DNA of 64,000 nt from Gemmatimonadetes bacterium 2013_60CM_65_52 (GCA_002215645.1 NGFI01000013.1:1-64000), one strand, 5' to 3'. Shown: positions 24,044 through 33,296, numbered from the stretch's first letter. Notes: a model not told the origin generated them from the letters alone. Numbers and translations: made by a program.

Positions 24044-24544
24044 ATGAACGACGTGCGAGCTGCCGGAATCCTCGAGGCTTTGAAGGACCAATTGCGGCGC
24101 GCCATGGAAGGGCCCGCGTGGCACGGCCCCTCCGTTCGCGAAGCCCTCGAAGGAATCACTGCGGCGGAGGCCGCGCAACACCCGGTGACGGGTGCCCATG
24201 GCTGCTGGGAGCTCGTCCTTCACCTCTCCGGCAGCTATCATCTCGTCCTTCGACGCCTCGAGGGCGACGCCGCGCCATTTCTCCCGTACGAGGATTGGCC
24301 GCCAATGCCTTCGCTGACCGAAGAGAACTGGCAGCGTGACATGACGTCGCTCTACGCACTCAACGCCCGCATGCAGGCTGCCGTGCGGGCATTCCCGATC
24401 GAGCATCTCTTCGAGCCGATCGTAGATGACCCGCCGTATCCCGCGTTCACGCAGTTCATCGGGCTCACGCAGCATGACCTGTATCATGCTGGGCAGATCG
24501 TCCTCCTCAAGCGTGCCTTACGCCATCACGTCAATGCGACCTGA
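24044..24544 (+). CDS. DinB-family protein
   Basis: A 166-residue DinB-type protein with a strong GGAGGGG site before ATG 24044. Metal-site pattern: QHPVTGAHGCWELVLHLSGS (first His region) and FIGLTQHDLYHAGQIVLLKR (QHDLYHAGQ, the C-terminal two His). Probably a metal-dependent S-transferase-like four-helix bundle of unknown substrate. Its last codons overlap the nucleoside hydrolase start by 11 bases. Confidence 0.87.
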   Translation: MNDVRAAGILEALKDQLRRAMEGPAWHGPSVREALEGITAAEAAQHPVTGAHGCWELVLHLSGSYHLVLRRLEGDAAPFLPYEDWPPMPSLTEENWQRDMTSLYALNARMQAAVRAFPIEHLFEPIVDDPPYPAFTQFIGLTQHDLYHAGQIVLLKRALRHHVNAT

Positions 24545-25553
24545 CTGCGGCAGCACCATCCGGGCGACACTCAGCTTTTGTCTCATCCTTCTGGCGTCCG
24601 CCTGCGCCACGGTGCGTGGTAAACAGGAACAGGCACGCACTCGCGTTCTCCTGGACACCGACGCGAACAACGAGGTGGACGACCAGCACGCGCTCGCGTA
24701 CATGCTCTTCAATGGCGATGCCTTCGACGTCGTGGGCATCACCGTGAACCGAACCCGCAACGGTGGTGACGTCGAGCAGCACGCACGGGAAGCCGAGCGG
24801 ATCGTGACGCTCGCCGGTCTGGAGCGCCGTTTTACGGTTATGCGCGGTGCCAATGGCTCCTTCGAGGAAATTCTCCCAAACATCGACCAGCGCGACTTCG
24901 ACGGAGCCGCCGCGGTCGATCTCATCATCCGGCGCGCACACGAGTCGGGCGGGCAGCTACTGGTGTTGCTTCCCATTGGGAAGCTGACCAACATCGCCCT
25001 CGCGCTCCGAAAGGATCCGTCGATCGCGCCCAAAGTACGAATCGTATGGCTGGGCTCCAACTACCCCGCGCCAGGGGAGTACAACCAGGAGAACGACGAG
25101 GCCGCGCTCCAATACATTCTCGACACGCCCGCTCCATTCGAGATCGTGCTCGTGCGTTACGGGACGCCCACGGGTACGGCCGCGGTGCGCGTTACTCGTG
25201 AAGAGATCCGCGCGAGAATGCCGGGGAAGGGCCCTCGCATCCAGGAATCCGTCGTCGGCCGCAATGGAGGGCGGTTCACCACATTCGGCGACTACTCGGT
25301 GGACCTGTTCGAGCACATCAACCTGGACGGGAATCCTCCGTCGCGCGCGCTCTTCGACATGGCGGCGGTCGCGATCGTGAAGAACCCCGCATGGGCTCAC
25401 CCGGTCCGCATCCCGGCGCCTTGCCTGGTCGACGGAAAGTGGATGGAGCGGCCGAGCAACCCGCGTACCATCGTTCTCTGGGAGAACTTCGATCGCGACG
25501 CCATCATGAGCGACTTCTTCAAGTCGATGGACCGGCCTTTACTCGCGCGATGA
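24534..25553 (+). CDS. Nucleoside hydrolase-like lipoprotein
   Basis: A 339-residue protein: lipoprotein signal (CLILLASAC), then the nucleoside-hydrolase N-terminal aspartate cluster LLDTDANNEVDDQHAL, the family's Ca-binding DxDxxxDD-type motif, and VVGITVNRTRNGGDVEQHA. LLPIGKLTNIALAL and a C-terminal SRALFDMAAVAIVKNPAWA also fit. The family hydrolyses N-glycosidic bonds of nucleosides; an exported, lipid-anchored form suggests scavenging of extracellular nucleosides. ATG 24534 overlaps the DinB gene, so the two are probably co-expressed. Confidence 0.85.
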   Translation: MRPDCGSTIRATLSFCLILLASACATVRGKQEQARTRVLLDTDANNEVDDQHALAYMLFNGDAFDVVGITVNRTRNGGDVEQHAREAERIVTLAGLERRFTVMRGANGSFEEILPNIDQRDFDGAAAVDLIIRRAHESGGQLLVLLPIGKLTNIALALRKDPSIAPKVRIVWLGSNYPAPGEYNQENDEAALQYILDTPAPFEIVLVRYGTPTGTAAVRVTREEIRARMPGKGPRIQESVVGRNGGRFTTFGDYSVDLFEHINLDGNPPSRALFDMAAVAIVKNPAWAHPVRIPAPCLVDGKWMERPSNPRTIVLWENFDRDAIMSDFFKSMDRPLLAR

Positions 25554-25679
25554 TCAGACACCAAATAACCCTTCGGGGTGACGAACATTATATCCAAGGA
25601 AATGTTTGGTTGAGTAGAATGATTGCACCGCACGCTAGGGCGGGATGGTCCCATCTCAGAGACCCAAACCGAGTGACTC

Positions 25680-25883
25680 ATGCGAATCGCCATGTACGTC
25701 GCAGGCCTCCTGTTGATGCTCGTGGGCGGCGTCTGGTTCCTTCAAGGGATCAACGTCCTCCCCGGCAGTTTCATGACGGGCCAAACGAAGTGGGCCGTCT
25801 ACGGCGTGCTTGCGCTGATTGCAGGCATTTGTCTCGTCATCTCGGCGAATCGTTTGCGGGCGAGAGATAAACGTCGCGTTTGA
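25680..25883 (+). CDS. Small two-helix membrane protein
   Basis: A 67-residue protein with two transmembrane helices (MYVAGLLLMLVGGVWFLQGI and AVYGVLALIAGICLVISANR) and a basic tail. The WFLQGINVLPGSFMTGQ loop between them is a well-known small uncharacterised membrane-protein pattern. The 126 nt before it are AT-rich compared with the surroundings and may hold its promoter. Confidence 0.75.
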   Translation: MRIAMYVAGLLLMLVGGVWFLQGINVLPGSFMTGQTKWAVYGVLALIAGICLVISANRLRARDKRRV

Positions 25884-25964
25884 TGCGCTCTGTGTACTGG
25901 TGGAAGTCGGAACCCAATTGAACATTAGGGACAGCGCCGCGTTCCTTCCTTCGACACCCTGAGT

Positions 25965-26237
25965 ATGCCAAAACGACGCCTTTTCAAGGTGAGAGTCGGC
26001 CGCGGCTTCATGGCTGTCGTTGCCTGGATTGTGTGGCCCATTATTGCATTCTTCATCGACCTCATCTACCGGCTCGCTTCTTCCAACAGCCGCCGATGCA
26101 GCATCGAGGGGTGCAATTGGGACGCAGGCATCTGGGACGCGCTGCTTCTCTTTGGACCACCGATCTATCTCACCGTCAGATGGTGGCGTTCCCGTCGTCG
26201 CCGCAATGACAGCGGTGCCCACGACTCACTTCCGTAG
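25965..26237 (+). CDS. Small membrane protein
   Basis: A 90-residue protein with one clear helix (GFMAVVAWIVWPIIAFFIDL) and a second weaker one (WDALLLFGPPIYLTV), a Cys pair between them (RRCSIEGCNW) and a basic C-terminus. No family recognised. It ends 24 nt before the epimerase-GH2 gene. Confidence 0.6.
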   Translation: MPKRRLFKVRVGRGFMAVVAWIVWPIIAFFIDLIYRLASSNSRRCSIEGCNWDAGIWDALLLFGPPIYLTVRWWRSRRRRNDSGAHDSLP

Positions 26238-26261
26238 CTTCGCCGGGAGATCGTTGCAGAT

Positions 26262-29200
26262 ATGATCCGACCCAGACTTCTTGTCCGCATAATTGCGTTC
26301 GTCGCGGTCAGTGCCCACCTCGCTGTCGGCCAGTCCGCATCGGCGACACCACGCGGCGCCACCAAGGGCGCGTTTGGCAAGTTGCCTGATGGGACGCCGG
26401 TGGACGTCTACACGCTGCGAAACGCTCACGGACTCGAAGTCCGGGTGATCACGTACGGCGGCATCATCACATCACTCCGCACACCGGACCGGAACGGCAC
26501 GTTCGGCGACATCGTCCTCGGCTACGACAGTCTCTCGAGCTATCTGCACGAGTCGCCCTACTTCGGGGCCATCGTCGGCCGATATGCGAATCGCATCGCG
26601 AAAGGACAATTCACGCTCGACGGCAAGACATACCAGGTCCCAATCAACAACGGGCCGAACAGTCTGCACGGTGGTGAGCGTGGCTTCGACAAGGTCGTGT
26701 GGCGCGCTACATCGTTCGACCGGCCGACAGGCGTTGGCGTCGTGCTGACGTATCTCAGTCCCGATGGAGATCAGGGCTATCCCGGTGCCGTGCGTGCGCG
26801 CGTGACATACACGCTCACCGACAAGGACGAGCTGGCAGTGGAGTACCACGCCACCTCCGACAAGGCGACGCCGATCAACCTCAGTCAGCACTCGTACTTC
26901 AATCTCACCGCCGATCCGCGCAACGACATCCTCGGCCACGTGCTGTCGCTCGAGGCGGATCGCTACACGCCGGTGGACGGTACGCTGATTCCGACGGGAG
27001 CGCCCGCGCCGGTTGAGGGGACGCCCTTCGACTTTCGCACGCCAACAGCGATTGGCGCGCGCATCGCCGCGAACGACGAACAACTTCGGCGCGGTGGCGG
27101 ATACGACCACAACTTCGTGCTGAACCGCGCGACGTCAGGGCTGACGCACGCAGCGCGCGTCGAAGAGCCGACGCATGGCCGCACGCTCGACATCTACACT
27201 ACAGAGCCCGGCATACAGTTCTACTCGGGCAACTTTCTCGACGGGTCGCTCCACGGCAAATCCGGCGTGACGTACGCGTACCGCACGGGCTTCTGTCTCG
27301 AGACGCAGCATTTCCCGGACTCTCCGAACGAGCCGTCGTTCCCATCAACGATTCTGCGTCCTGGCGGGACGTACGCATCGCGCACCGTCTTCGCGTTCGG
27401 GCGCGTCGCTGCGGGTACGCAGGATTCGTCCCCACATCTGGCGACGCGATGGACGGCGAAGGTCTCCGCTGAGCATCCGTGGCCCGAGTACCCACGTCCG
27501 CAGATGGCGCGTCGCAATTGGACGAACCTGAACGGCCACTGGGACTACGCGATCACGGACAGCGGCTCGCCGCGGCCGGCGACGTTCGACGGGCACATCC
27601 TCGTACCCTTTGCGGTCGAGTCGCAGCTGAGCGGCGTACGTCGCACCGTGAGCGAGAAGCAACGGCTGTGGTATCACCGAACATTTCAGGCGCCGCGCCT
27701 GACGAATGGCGAACGAATGCTGCTGCATTTCGGCGCGGTCGATTGGGAGAGTGACATCTACGTCAATGGCACACGCGTGTTGACGCATCGTGGCGGTTAC
27801 GACCCATTCACCGCCGACATCACCGATGCCCTGAAGTCCTCGGCGCCGAACGGCCAACAGGAGCTGGTGGTGCGCGTGTGGGATCCGACCGACGCCGGCG
27901 ATCAACCGCGCGGCAAACAGGTGCGTCGCCCACGAAGCATCTGGTACACGGCGGTGACGGGCATCTGGCAGACGGTCTGGCTGGAGAAGGTGCCGCGCGC
28001 GTACGTCGAAGCGCTCGACGTCGTCTCCGATCTCGACAGCAGTCTGGTACGCGTGAGGGTCAAGGTCGCCGGTGGTGCGGCGGGAGAGATGGCTCGCGTG
28101 TCGGCTCTCGATGGACGACGCGTCGTGGCCGAAACGCGCGGTACGGCAGGCGATACGCTCGTGCTGCGCCTTCGTGATGTGAAGAAGTGGGAGCCATCGA
28201 GGCCATTCCTGTACGGTCTACGCATCCGCCTGTCGAGCGGCGACTCCGTAGACAGCTATTTCGGGATGCGAAAGATCGGCGTGATGCGCGACAGTACCGG
28301 AACGCTGCGCCTCGCACTGAACGACCGGCCGCTCTTTCAGCTCGGCCTGCTGGATCAGGGATGGTGGCCCGATGGTCTCTACACCGCGCCGACCGACGAC
28401 GCCCTGCGCTTCGACATCGAGACCACGAAACAGCTCGGCTTCAACGTCGCGCGCAAACATGTGAAGGTCGAGCCGGACCGCTGGTACTACCACGCCGACA
28501 GGCTGGGATTGCTCGTCTGGCAGGACATGCCGAGCGCGGACAACAAGACGCCGGAGGGCCGCGCGGATTTCGCGCGCGAGCTCGAACACATGATCGACGC
28601 CCTCCAGAATCATCCGTCGATCGTGATGTGGGTGCCGTTCAATGAAGGATGGGGACAACACGATACGGAGCGATACGTCTCCTGGCTGAAGGGCCGAGAT
28701 CCGTCGCGTCCGGTGAACAATGCGAGTGGCTGGACGGACATGCATGTGGGCGACGTCAGCGACGTACACTCGTACCCCGGTCCCTCAGTACCTGCGCGCG
28801 ATTCCACTCGGGCACTCGTACTTGGCGAGTTCGGTGGTCTCGGTCTGCCACTTGCCGGCCATACGTGGTTGAACAAGAGTAATTGGGGCTACCGCAGCTT
28901 CTCGACGCTCGATCAGCTCGGCGACGCGTATCGCGGAGTGATGCAGCGCGTGCGTCCGCTCATCGGGGAAGGTCTTTCTGCCGCGATCTACACGCAGACG
29001 ACGGACGTCGAGATCGAGGTGAACGGTGTGATGACGTACGATCGTGCCGTCGTGAAGCTGCCGAAGGATGCCGCGGCGGTGCACGCGACACTGTATGCGC
29101 CGCCGCCGTCCCTTCGAGTGGTCATACCGACGTCTCGCGAGGCGCCTCAAACTTGGCGCTACACGACGACGGCGCCGCGTGCGGACTGGATGCAACCGTC

Positions 29201-29579
29201 GTTCGACGATGCGAGTTGGAGCACTGGCCGGGCCGGCTTCGGCTCACGTGCCGTCGAGAACGGTCACGTGCGCACGCCGTGGACGACTCCGGATTTGTGG
29301 ATCCGTCGCACCTTCGACATCACGGATGCTCTTCCGGCACACCCGTACCTCGTGGTGCATCACGACGAGGACGCGGAGATCTACATCAACGGGGCGCGCG
29401 CGGATTCGCTTGGCGGATACACGAATGCGTACATGTATGTCCCACTCACGTCCATGGCGGCACATGCGCTGAAAGCAGGAACGAACGTCATCGCCGTGCA
29501 CGTTCGAAATACACGAGGGGAGCAATACATCGATCTCGGCATCACGGACGTGATCGAGCCGCCGACCCCAAGGCGGTGA
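26262..29579 (+). CDS. Aldose 1-epimerase / glycoside hydrolase family 2 fusion
   Basis: A 1105-residue secreted protein (signal ending VGQSASA). Residues 35-385 are a galactose mutarotase: FGAIVGRYANRIAKGQFTLD, NSLHGGERGFDKVVW, the catalytic His in NLSQHSYFNL and the catalytic Glu in FCLETQHFPDSPN. Residues 400-930 are a GH2 glycosidase: sugar-binding jelly roll (RRNWTNLNGHWDYAI), Ig-like domain, then a TIM barrel with acid/base Glu in MWVPFNEGWGQHDT and nucleophile Glu in LGEFGGLG. A second jelly roll (WIRRTFDITDALP, YINGARADSLGGYTNAYMYV) ends the protein. The two activities would release and mutarotate sugars in the periplasm. The single ORF is continuous, with no stop between domains. Confidence 0.9.
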   Translation: MIRPRLLVRIIAFVAVSAHLAVGQSASATPRGATKGAFGKLPDGTPVDVYTLRNAHGLEVRVITYGGIITSLRTPDRNGTFGDIVLGYDSLSSYLHESPYFGAIVGRYANRIAKGQFTLDGKTYQVPINNGPNSLHGGERGFDKVVWRATSFDRPTGVGVVLTYLSPDGDQGYPGAVRARVTYTLTDKDELAVEYHATSDKATPINLSQHSYFNLTADPRNDILGHVLSLEADRYTPVDGTLIPTGAPAPVEGTPFDFRTPTAIGARIAANDEQLRRGGGYDHNFVLNRATSGLTHAARVEEPTHGRTLDIYTTEPGIQFYSGNFLDGSLHGKSGVTYAYRTGFCLETQHFPDSPNEPSFPSTILRPGGTYASRTVFAFGRVAAGTQDSSPHLATRWTAKVSAEHPWPEYPRPQMARRNWTNLNGHWDYAITDSGSPRPATFDGHILVPFAVESQLSGVRRTVSEKQRLWYHRTFQAPRLTNGERMLLHFGAVDWESDIYVNGTRVLTHRGGYDPFTADITDALKSSAPNGQQELVVRVWDPTDAGDQPRGKQVRRPRSIWYTAVTGIWQTVWLEKVPRAYVEALDVVSDLDSSLVRVRVKVAGGAAGEMARVSALDGRRVVAETRGTAGDTLVLRLRDVKKWEPSRPFLYGLRIRLSSGDSVDSYFGMRKIGVMRDSTGTLRLALNDRPLFQLGLLDQGWWPDGLYTAPTDDALRFDIETTKQLGFNVARKHVKVEPDRWYYHADRLGLLVWQDMPSADNKTPEGRADFARELEHMIDALQNHPSIVMWVPFNEGWGQHDTERYVSWLKGRDPSRPVNNASGWTDMHVGDVSDVHSYPGPSVPARDSTRALVLGEFGGLGLPLAGHTWLNKSNWGYRSFSTLDQLGDAYRGVMQRVRPLIGEGLSAAIYTQTTDVEIEVNGVMTYDRAVVKLPKDAAAVHATLYAPPPSLRVVIPTSREAPQTWRYTTTAPRADWMQPSFDDASWSTGRAGFGSRAVENGHVRTPWTTPDLWIRRTFDITDALPAHPYLVVHHDEDAEIYINGARADSLGGYTNAYMYVPLTSMAAHALKAGTNVIAVHVRNTRGEQYIDLGITDVIEPPTPRR

Positions 29580-29611
29580 CGCTGGTGAGCTGACACGCAC
29601 AAGGAGACCAG

Positions 29612-30073
29612 GTGAACGACAAATCGCTCTTCGTCCAATTCTGGACGACCGAATCCAGGACGACGCGCAACGTGCTCGCACGAATTCCCGAAGGGTCCAT
29701 GTATCGCCCCGACCCGAAGTCACGGACTGCGCAGGAGATCGGCTGGCAGATCGTGTGTGAGGAACTGATGCTCATCGAGGCGCTCGAGAGCGGAAAGGCA
29801 GAGTGGGCGCCGGCGCCAATGCCGGCCACAATGAAGGAAGCGCTCGAGGCCTATGAGACCCAGAGCGCTGCCATGACCGCGCGGTGGGCGGATCTGCCCG
29901 ACGAACGCTGGGATGGCACCCTCGAATTTTTCGGCCAGCAGCGGCCCGCGTCACCGATGGCCTGGGGCTTTCTCTTCGACATCGTGCATCATCGCGGACA
30001 GATCACCACGTATCTGCGGCCGATGGGCTCCAAGGTGCCGCAGATTTACGGTCCGAGCGCGGACGAACCTTAG
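29612..30073 (+). CDS. DinB-family protein
   Basis: A 153-residue DinB-type protein from GTG 29612 behind AAGGAG. It contains FWTTESRTTRNVLARIPEGS, TAQEIGWQIVCEELMLIEAL and FLFDIVHHRGQITTYLRPMG, the last carrying the HHRGQ metal site. The first metal His is replaced (QEIGWQIV), so the metal site may be partial. It follows the epimerase-GH2 gene by 32 nt. Confidence 0.84.
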   Translation: MNDKSLFVQFWTTESRTTRNVLARIPEGSMYRPDPKSRTAQEIGWQIVCEELMLIEALESGKAEWAPAPMPATMKEALEAYETQSAAMTARWADLPDERWDGTLEFFGQQRPASPMAWGFLFDIVHHRGQITTYLRPMGSKVPQIYGPSADEP

Positions 30074-30100
30074 TGGTCCTCTCCCACGGAACACTACAGA

Positions 30101-30583
30101 ATGACCCAATTCGGGATCCTATCGCTGTTCGGTATCGCAGCCTTCGCATGTTCTCAGCCGCGTCTGCCGTCCGCCGGCAATGCCGGAGCCGGCATCGACT
30201 CGTTGAACGCGCGTATCGTGAATGCGTACAGGACTCACGACCCACGTGCATACGCGGCACTGTACACGGACTCGGCTGTGTTTGAATGGCCGGCGTTCAA
30301 CACGGTGCGAGGCCGGGCCGAGCTGGCGGCAATGGCGCGGAGCAACTGGGCGGCGCTGCGCGACATGGATTTGCGTCTCATCGTTGCGACTCGGCGTATC
30401 GCGCCGGATCACGCGATGGAATTTGGCGCCTTTGAGCAATCGTTCCGTGACTCCAGTGGCAAGCGAATGACGGAGTTTGGCAGATACGTCACTTACGTGG
30501 TGCGGCAGCCCGATGGCAGTTGGCGAATGGACCGCTTCTTCGGTTTCGAGGACTCGACTCGGCAGACGTCTCCGCGGCCTTGA
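30101..30583 (+). CDS. NTF2-like (SnoaL/DUF4440) lipoprotein
   Basis: A 160-residue protein with a lipoprotein signal (GILSLFGIAAFAC, Cys17). The mature domain is NTF2-like: IDSLNARIVNAYRTHDPRAY, AALYTDSAVFEWPAFNTVRG, and SSGKRMTEFGRYVTYVVRQP followed by DGSWRMDRFFGFE, the W-x-hydrophobic end strand typical of SnoaL/DUF4440. Function of the exported members is unknown. Confidence 0.8.
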   Translation: MTQFGILSLFGIAAFACSQPRLPSAGNAGAGIDSLNARIVNAYRTHDPRAYAALYTDSAVFEWPAFNTVRGRAELAAMARSNWAALRDMDLRLIVATRRIAPDHAMEFGAFEQSFRDSSGKRMTEFGRYVTYVVRQPDGSWRMDRFFGFEDSTRQTSPRP

Positions 30584-30586
30584 AAC

Positions 30587-30847
30587 GTGATCGTCATTCG
30601 GCAGAGTGTCGAAGACGATTTCGCGACCATTTTGACCATCATCAATGACGCTGCACGCGTGTATCGCGGCGTGATACCGGCGGACCGCTGGCACGAACCG
30701 TACATGTCGACCGATGAGCTAAAGGGTGAGATCGCCAACGGCGTCGTTTTCCGGGTCGCGGAGAATGACGGGCGCCTGTCAGGAGTGATGGGAATTCAGG
30801 ACAAGTCGGAAGTTCGAGCGCTTCTTGAATCCACGGAACCAGCCTAG
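30587..30847 (+). pseudogene. Truncated GNAT acetyltransferase
   Basis: From GTG 30587 the product reads IVIRQSVEDDFATILTIIND, ARVYRGVIPADRWHEPYM then FRVAENDGRLSGVMGIQDKS, the first half of a GNAT N-acetyltransferase. After EV it switches to RALLESTEPA and stops at 86 residues. The acetyl-CoA binding motif (R/QxxGxG/A) and everything C-terminal to it are missing, so the gene has a 3' deletion and is very probably inactive. Confidence 0.75.
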
Positions 30848-30859
30848 CATCCTTGCCCA

Positions 30860-31306
30860 ATGGCGACTCGAGCCGACGTCCGGCGAATTGCGCTGTCGTT
30901 GCCCGCGGCCGAAGAGGCGAGTGATCACTTCGCATTCTCGGTGCCGCGCAACGGAAAGCTCAAGGGCTTCGTATGGGTTTGGATGGAACGAGTCACGCCT
31001 AAGAAGCCTCGGGTGCCAAATCCCGGCGTGATAGCGGTGCGCGTTGCGAATCTCGGGCAGAAGGATCTCTTGCTGACCGCCGAGCCGGCGAAGTTCTTCA
31101 CGGAGCCGCATTACGACGGCTTTCCGGCTGTGCTCGTGCGGTTGGAGGCTGTGAGCGTCGCGGATCTCAAGATGCTCATCGCCGAGGCATGGCGCTGTCA
31201 GGCTCCAGCGAACCTCGTGGGCGTACCGAAGAAACGTGCGGCGACCAAGCGCCCGGTAAGTGGCGGCGAGAAAACCACGAAACGTCCGCGGCGCGACCTT
31301 CCTTGA
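30860..31306 (+). CDS. MmcQ/YjbR-family protein
   Basis: A 148-residue protein of the MmcQ/YjbR fold: RADVRRIALSLPAAEEASDH, a short beta region, DLLLTAEPAKFFTEPHYDGF, PAVLVRLEAVSVADLKMLIA and EAWRCQAP. The family has a DNA-binding-like (CyaY-like) fold but no firm function. A Lys/Arg-rich tail (KKRAATKRPVSGGEKTTKRP) could contact nucleic acid. Confidence 0.87.
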   Translation: MATRADVRRIALSLPAAEEASDHFAFSVPRNGKLKGFVWVWMERVTPKKPRVPNPGVIAVRVANLGQKDLLLTAEPAKFFTEPHYDGFPAVLVRLEAVSVADLKMLIAEAWRCQAPANLVGVPKKRAATKRPVSGGEKTTKRPRRDLP

Positions 31307-31322
31307 TCCATCACAGGCGCCA

Positions 31323-31781
31323 ATGTACCGTCATCGACAAGTCAGCTACCTGCTTCCAGTACTGTTTCTGGTGTCGGCAGCAGCAATCGGTGCCCTCGCA
31401 TGGACGCAGGGGCCTCGCTGGCTCCTTCTGGTCACGGTCCTATTCGTTCTGGTCGCCGCCCTCATGTCATCATTGACCATCGAAGTGAACGACCAGATTC
31501 TGACGAGCTACTTCGGACCCGGCATTGCGCGAAAGACCGTGCGACGTAGCGACATCGCATCCGTGGAGGCATCCAGCAGCTCCGCGCTCGAGGGGTGGGG
31601 CATCCGGCTCACCACACGAGGAATGCTCTACAATGTCACGGGCTCGGAGACGGTTGAAATTCGCCTGTCGTCCGGCGAACGCTACCGCCTTGGGACGGAC
31701 CAGCAAGCGGAACTCCTCCACGCCCTGCGCGCACCGTTGGGAGCGACGGGCGCGCATCGCCAAGGCGATACCAGCATCTGA
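31323..31781 (+). CDS. Membrane protein with PH-like domain
   Basis: A 152-residue protein from ATG 31323. Two N-terminal helices (YLLPVLFLVSAAAIGALAW, WLLLVTVLFVLVAALMSSLT) precede a beta-rich domain IEVNDQILTSYFGPGIARKT, IRLTTRGMLYNVTGSETVEI then RLSSGERYRLGTD, the layout of bacterial PH-domain membrane proteins. Function unknown. Confidence 0.7.
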   Translation: MYRHRQVSYLLPVLFLVSAAAIGALAWTQGPRWLLLVTVLFVLVAALMSSLTIEVNDQILTSYFGPGIARKTVRRSDIASVEASSSSALEGWGIRLTTRGMLYNVTGSETVEIRLSSGERYRLGTDQQAELLHALRAPLGATGAHRQGDTSI

Positions 31782-31846
31782 TTCACGCCCTCGAAACATG
31801 GTCAGCTTCGACTCGTAGGGTCATCGAACCGAACAGTGAGCCCCTT

Positions 31847-32170
31847 ATGACACGACGCGCTCAGCTCTGGCGGATAGTCGCGGCCGTCTTCACCATCATC
31901 AACGCGGTCGGCGCGGGAATGGCCGCCTCCGAGGGTGAACAGCTCCACGCCGGCGGACACGTCGCCCTCACGCTGCTCGGCGCATTCGCCTTCTGGTGGA
32001 TCGACCTGCGTGCTCGACGGCTGGAGTCGCCAGCCTTGCTGATCGGTGACGAACGGCTCGCGCAGCTTCAACAGTCGGTGGATGCCATCGCGATCGAGGT
32101 GGAACGCATCGGCGAGGCACAGCGCTTCAGCGCCAGGCTCCAGTCGGACAAGGTCGAGAAGAAGCCGTGA
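31847..32170 (+). CDS. Membrane protein with AIAIEVERIGE coiled coil
   Basis: A 107-residue protein with two helices (IVAAVFTIINAVGAGMAA and GGHVALTLLGAFAFWWIDL), then a coiled-coil tail LAQLQQSVDAIAIEVERIGE followed by AQRFSARL. The same tail recurs in the protein at 37582-38214, which suggests a conserved membrane-proximal module of this lineage. No family name assigned. Confidence 0.7.
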   Translation: MTRRAQLWRIVAAVFTIINAVGAGMAASEGEQLHAGGHVALTLLGAFAFWWIDLRARRLESPALLIGDERLAQLQQSVDAIAIEVERIGEAQRFSARLQSDKVEKKP

Positions 32171-32191
32171 CGCGCTACCCGGCCGAGACGA

Positions 32192-32737
32192 CTAGCGCAG
32201 CGTGACGTTCATCGTGGTGGAGTAGCTCTGCACGATGCTCGTGGTACCGATCGTGCCAGACCCCGCGACGCTGAAGCCGAGCACTCCGGTGACGACTCCG
32301 CCGGAAAGCGCGCCAGCAAATGAGGTCTTGCTCGTGACCGAGTAGCTGCCATTGGGCACGACGTTCTGATCGGCGAAGCGAAGGTCGGCCGTCGTCCCGG
32401 CAACCGTGGGTGACCAACGAGTGGAAAGATCACCCTTAGCCAAACAGCTCGACCCACCCGCGTGGGCGGTCTCCACCTGCGTTCCGACGACCTGCGCTGA
32501 ACCGACGATCACGCCGCTGACCTGATCGATCGTCATCGTCAGCGTGCCGCTCATCGTATAGGTGTTCGTGCACGGGAAGGTCCCGCCGCCCTGAAGACTT
32601 GTGCTGATAGTCGACTCCACGACCTGAGCCGAGTACGGCCCGGTGTAGGTCTTCGCCGTCGACGAAGCATCGGTCGTGGCGGTCGCCGCGCACGCGGTGC
32701 ACATCAGAATCGACACGATCAGAAGACACGTCCGCAT
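32192..32737 (-). CDS. Hypothetical lipoprotein
   Basis: A 181-residue protein from ATG 32737, with lipobox LMCTAC (Cys near 16). The mature part is rich in Thr, Ser and Gly with alternating beta strands (TMSGTLTMTIDQVSGVIVGS, GALSGGVVTGVLGFSVAGSG), like a small beta-barrel or sandwich. No family recognised. It is convergent with the preceding gene, 21 bp away. Confidence 0.7.
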   Translation of the reverse strand: MRTCLLIVSILMCTACAATATTDASSTAKTYTGPYSAQVVESTISTSLQGGGTFPCTNTYTMSGTLTMTIDQVSGVIVGSAQVVGTQVETAHAGGSSCLAKGDLSTRWSPTVAGTTADLRFADQNVVPNGSYSVTSKTSFAGALSGGVVTGVLGFSVAGSGTIGTTSIVQSYSTTMNVTLR

Positions 32738-32879
32738 GAGGCCTTGCGTCAGAGGAAACGGCTCGCGCCTCAACGGCGCTTGCACGGAAGACTTGGCCGA
32801 GCCTGCGATGGTAACAGCCGCTCTGCTCGATGCGTGCTACCTTTGAGAGGCGACGTCGACAGACCGTGCACTATACACA

Positions 32880-33296
32880 ATGCGCTTCCAGATCGGGGAT
32901 TTCGCCATGGGGTTCCGGGACTGGTTTCGCCGCAGCCCGCCAAGCCGGACAGAGCCGCGCATCGAGTTCGTGGGCGAACAGGATGGCGAGAACGAGCGTC
33001 GTCTCAAGGCCGAGCTTCTACCGCTGCTGGCGCAATATGCAGAGATCGAACGTGCCTATCTCGCTCGCGTCGGATTCCAACCTGGCGATGCGTCGTCCGT
33101 CGCACTCTGCCTCATCACCCGTCATGGCGACAATCAGTCGCTCGTTCGGCGAATTGATGAGGTCTTCAAACGCCTGGTACCGGCGAATGTGTTTCTCGAC
33201 GTAGCATTTCTCACGGCGCTTCAGGAGGAAGACGTCAATCGCGTATGCCGGCCGTTCTATCACCGTGCCACTAGTACCTCTCCGCCTCAACTCTGA
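32880..33296 (+). CDS. SseB C-terminal-domain-like protein
   Basis: A 138-residue protein whose residues 50-130 fit the SseB C-terminal domain: IERAYLARVGFQPGDASSVA, LIDEVFKRLVP-like helix (RRIDEVFKRLVPANVFLDVA) and EEDVNRVCRPFY. SseB relates to serine sensitivity; the domain also occurs in type VII/III-linked proteins. The start may instead be ATG 32907. The TGA overlaps the ATG of the monooxygenase gene by one base. Confidence 0.7.
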   Translation: MRFQIGDFAMGFRDWFRRSPPSRTEPRIEFVGEQDGENERRLKAELLPLLAQYAEIERAYLARVGFQPGDASSVALCLITRHGDNQSLVRRIDEVFKRLVPANVFLDVAFLTALQEEDVNRVCRPFYHRATSTSPPQL

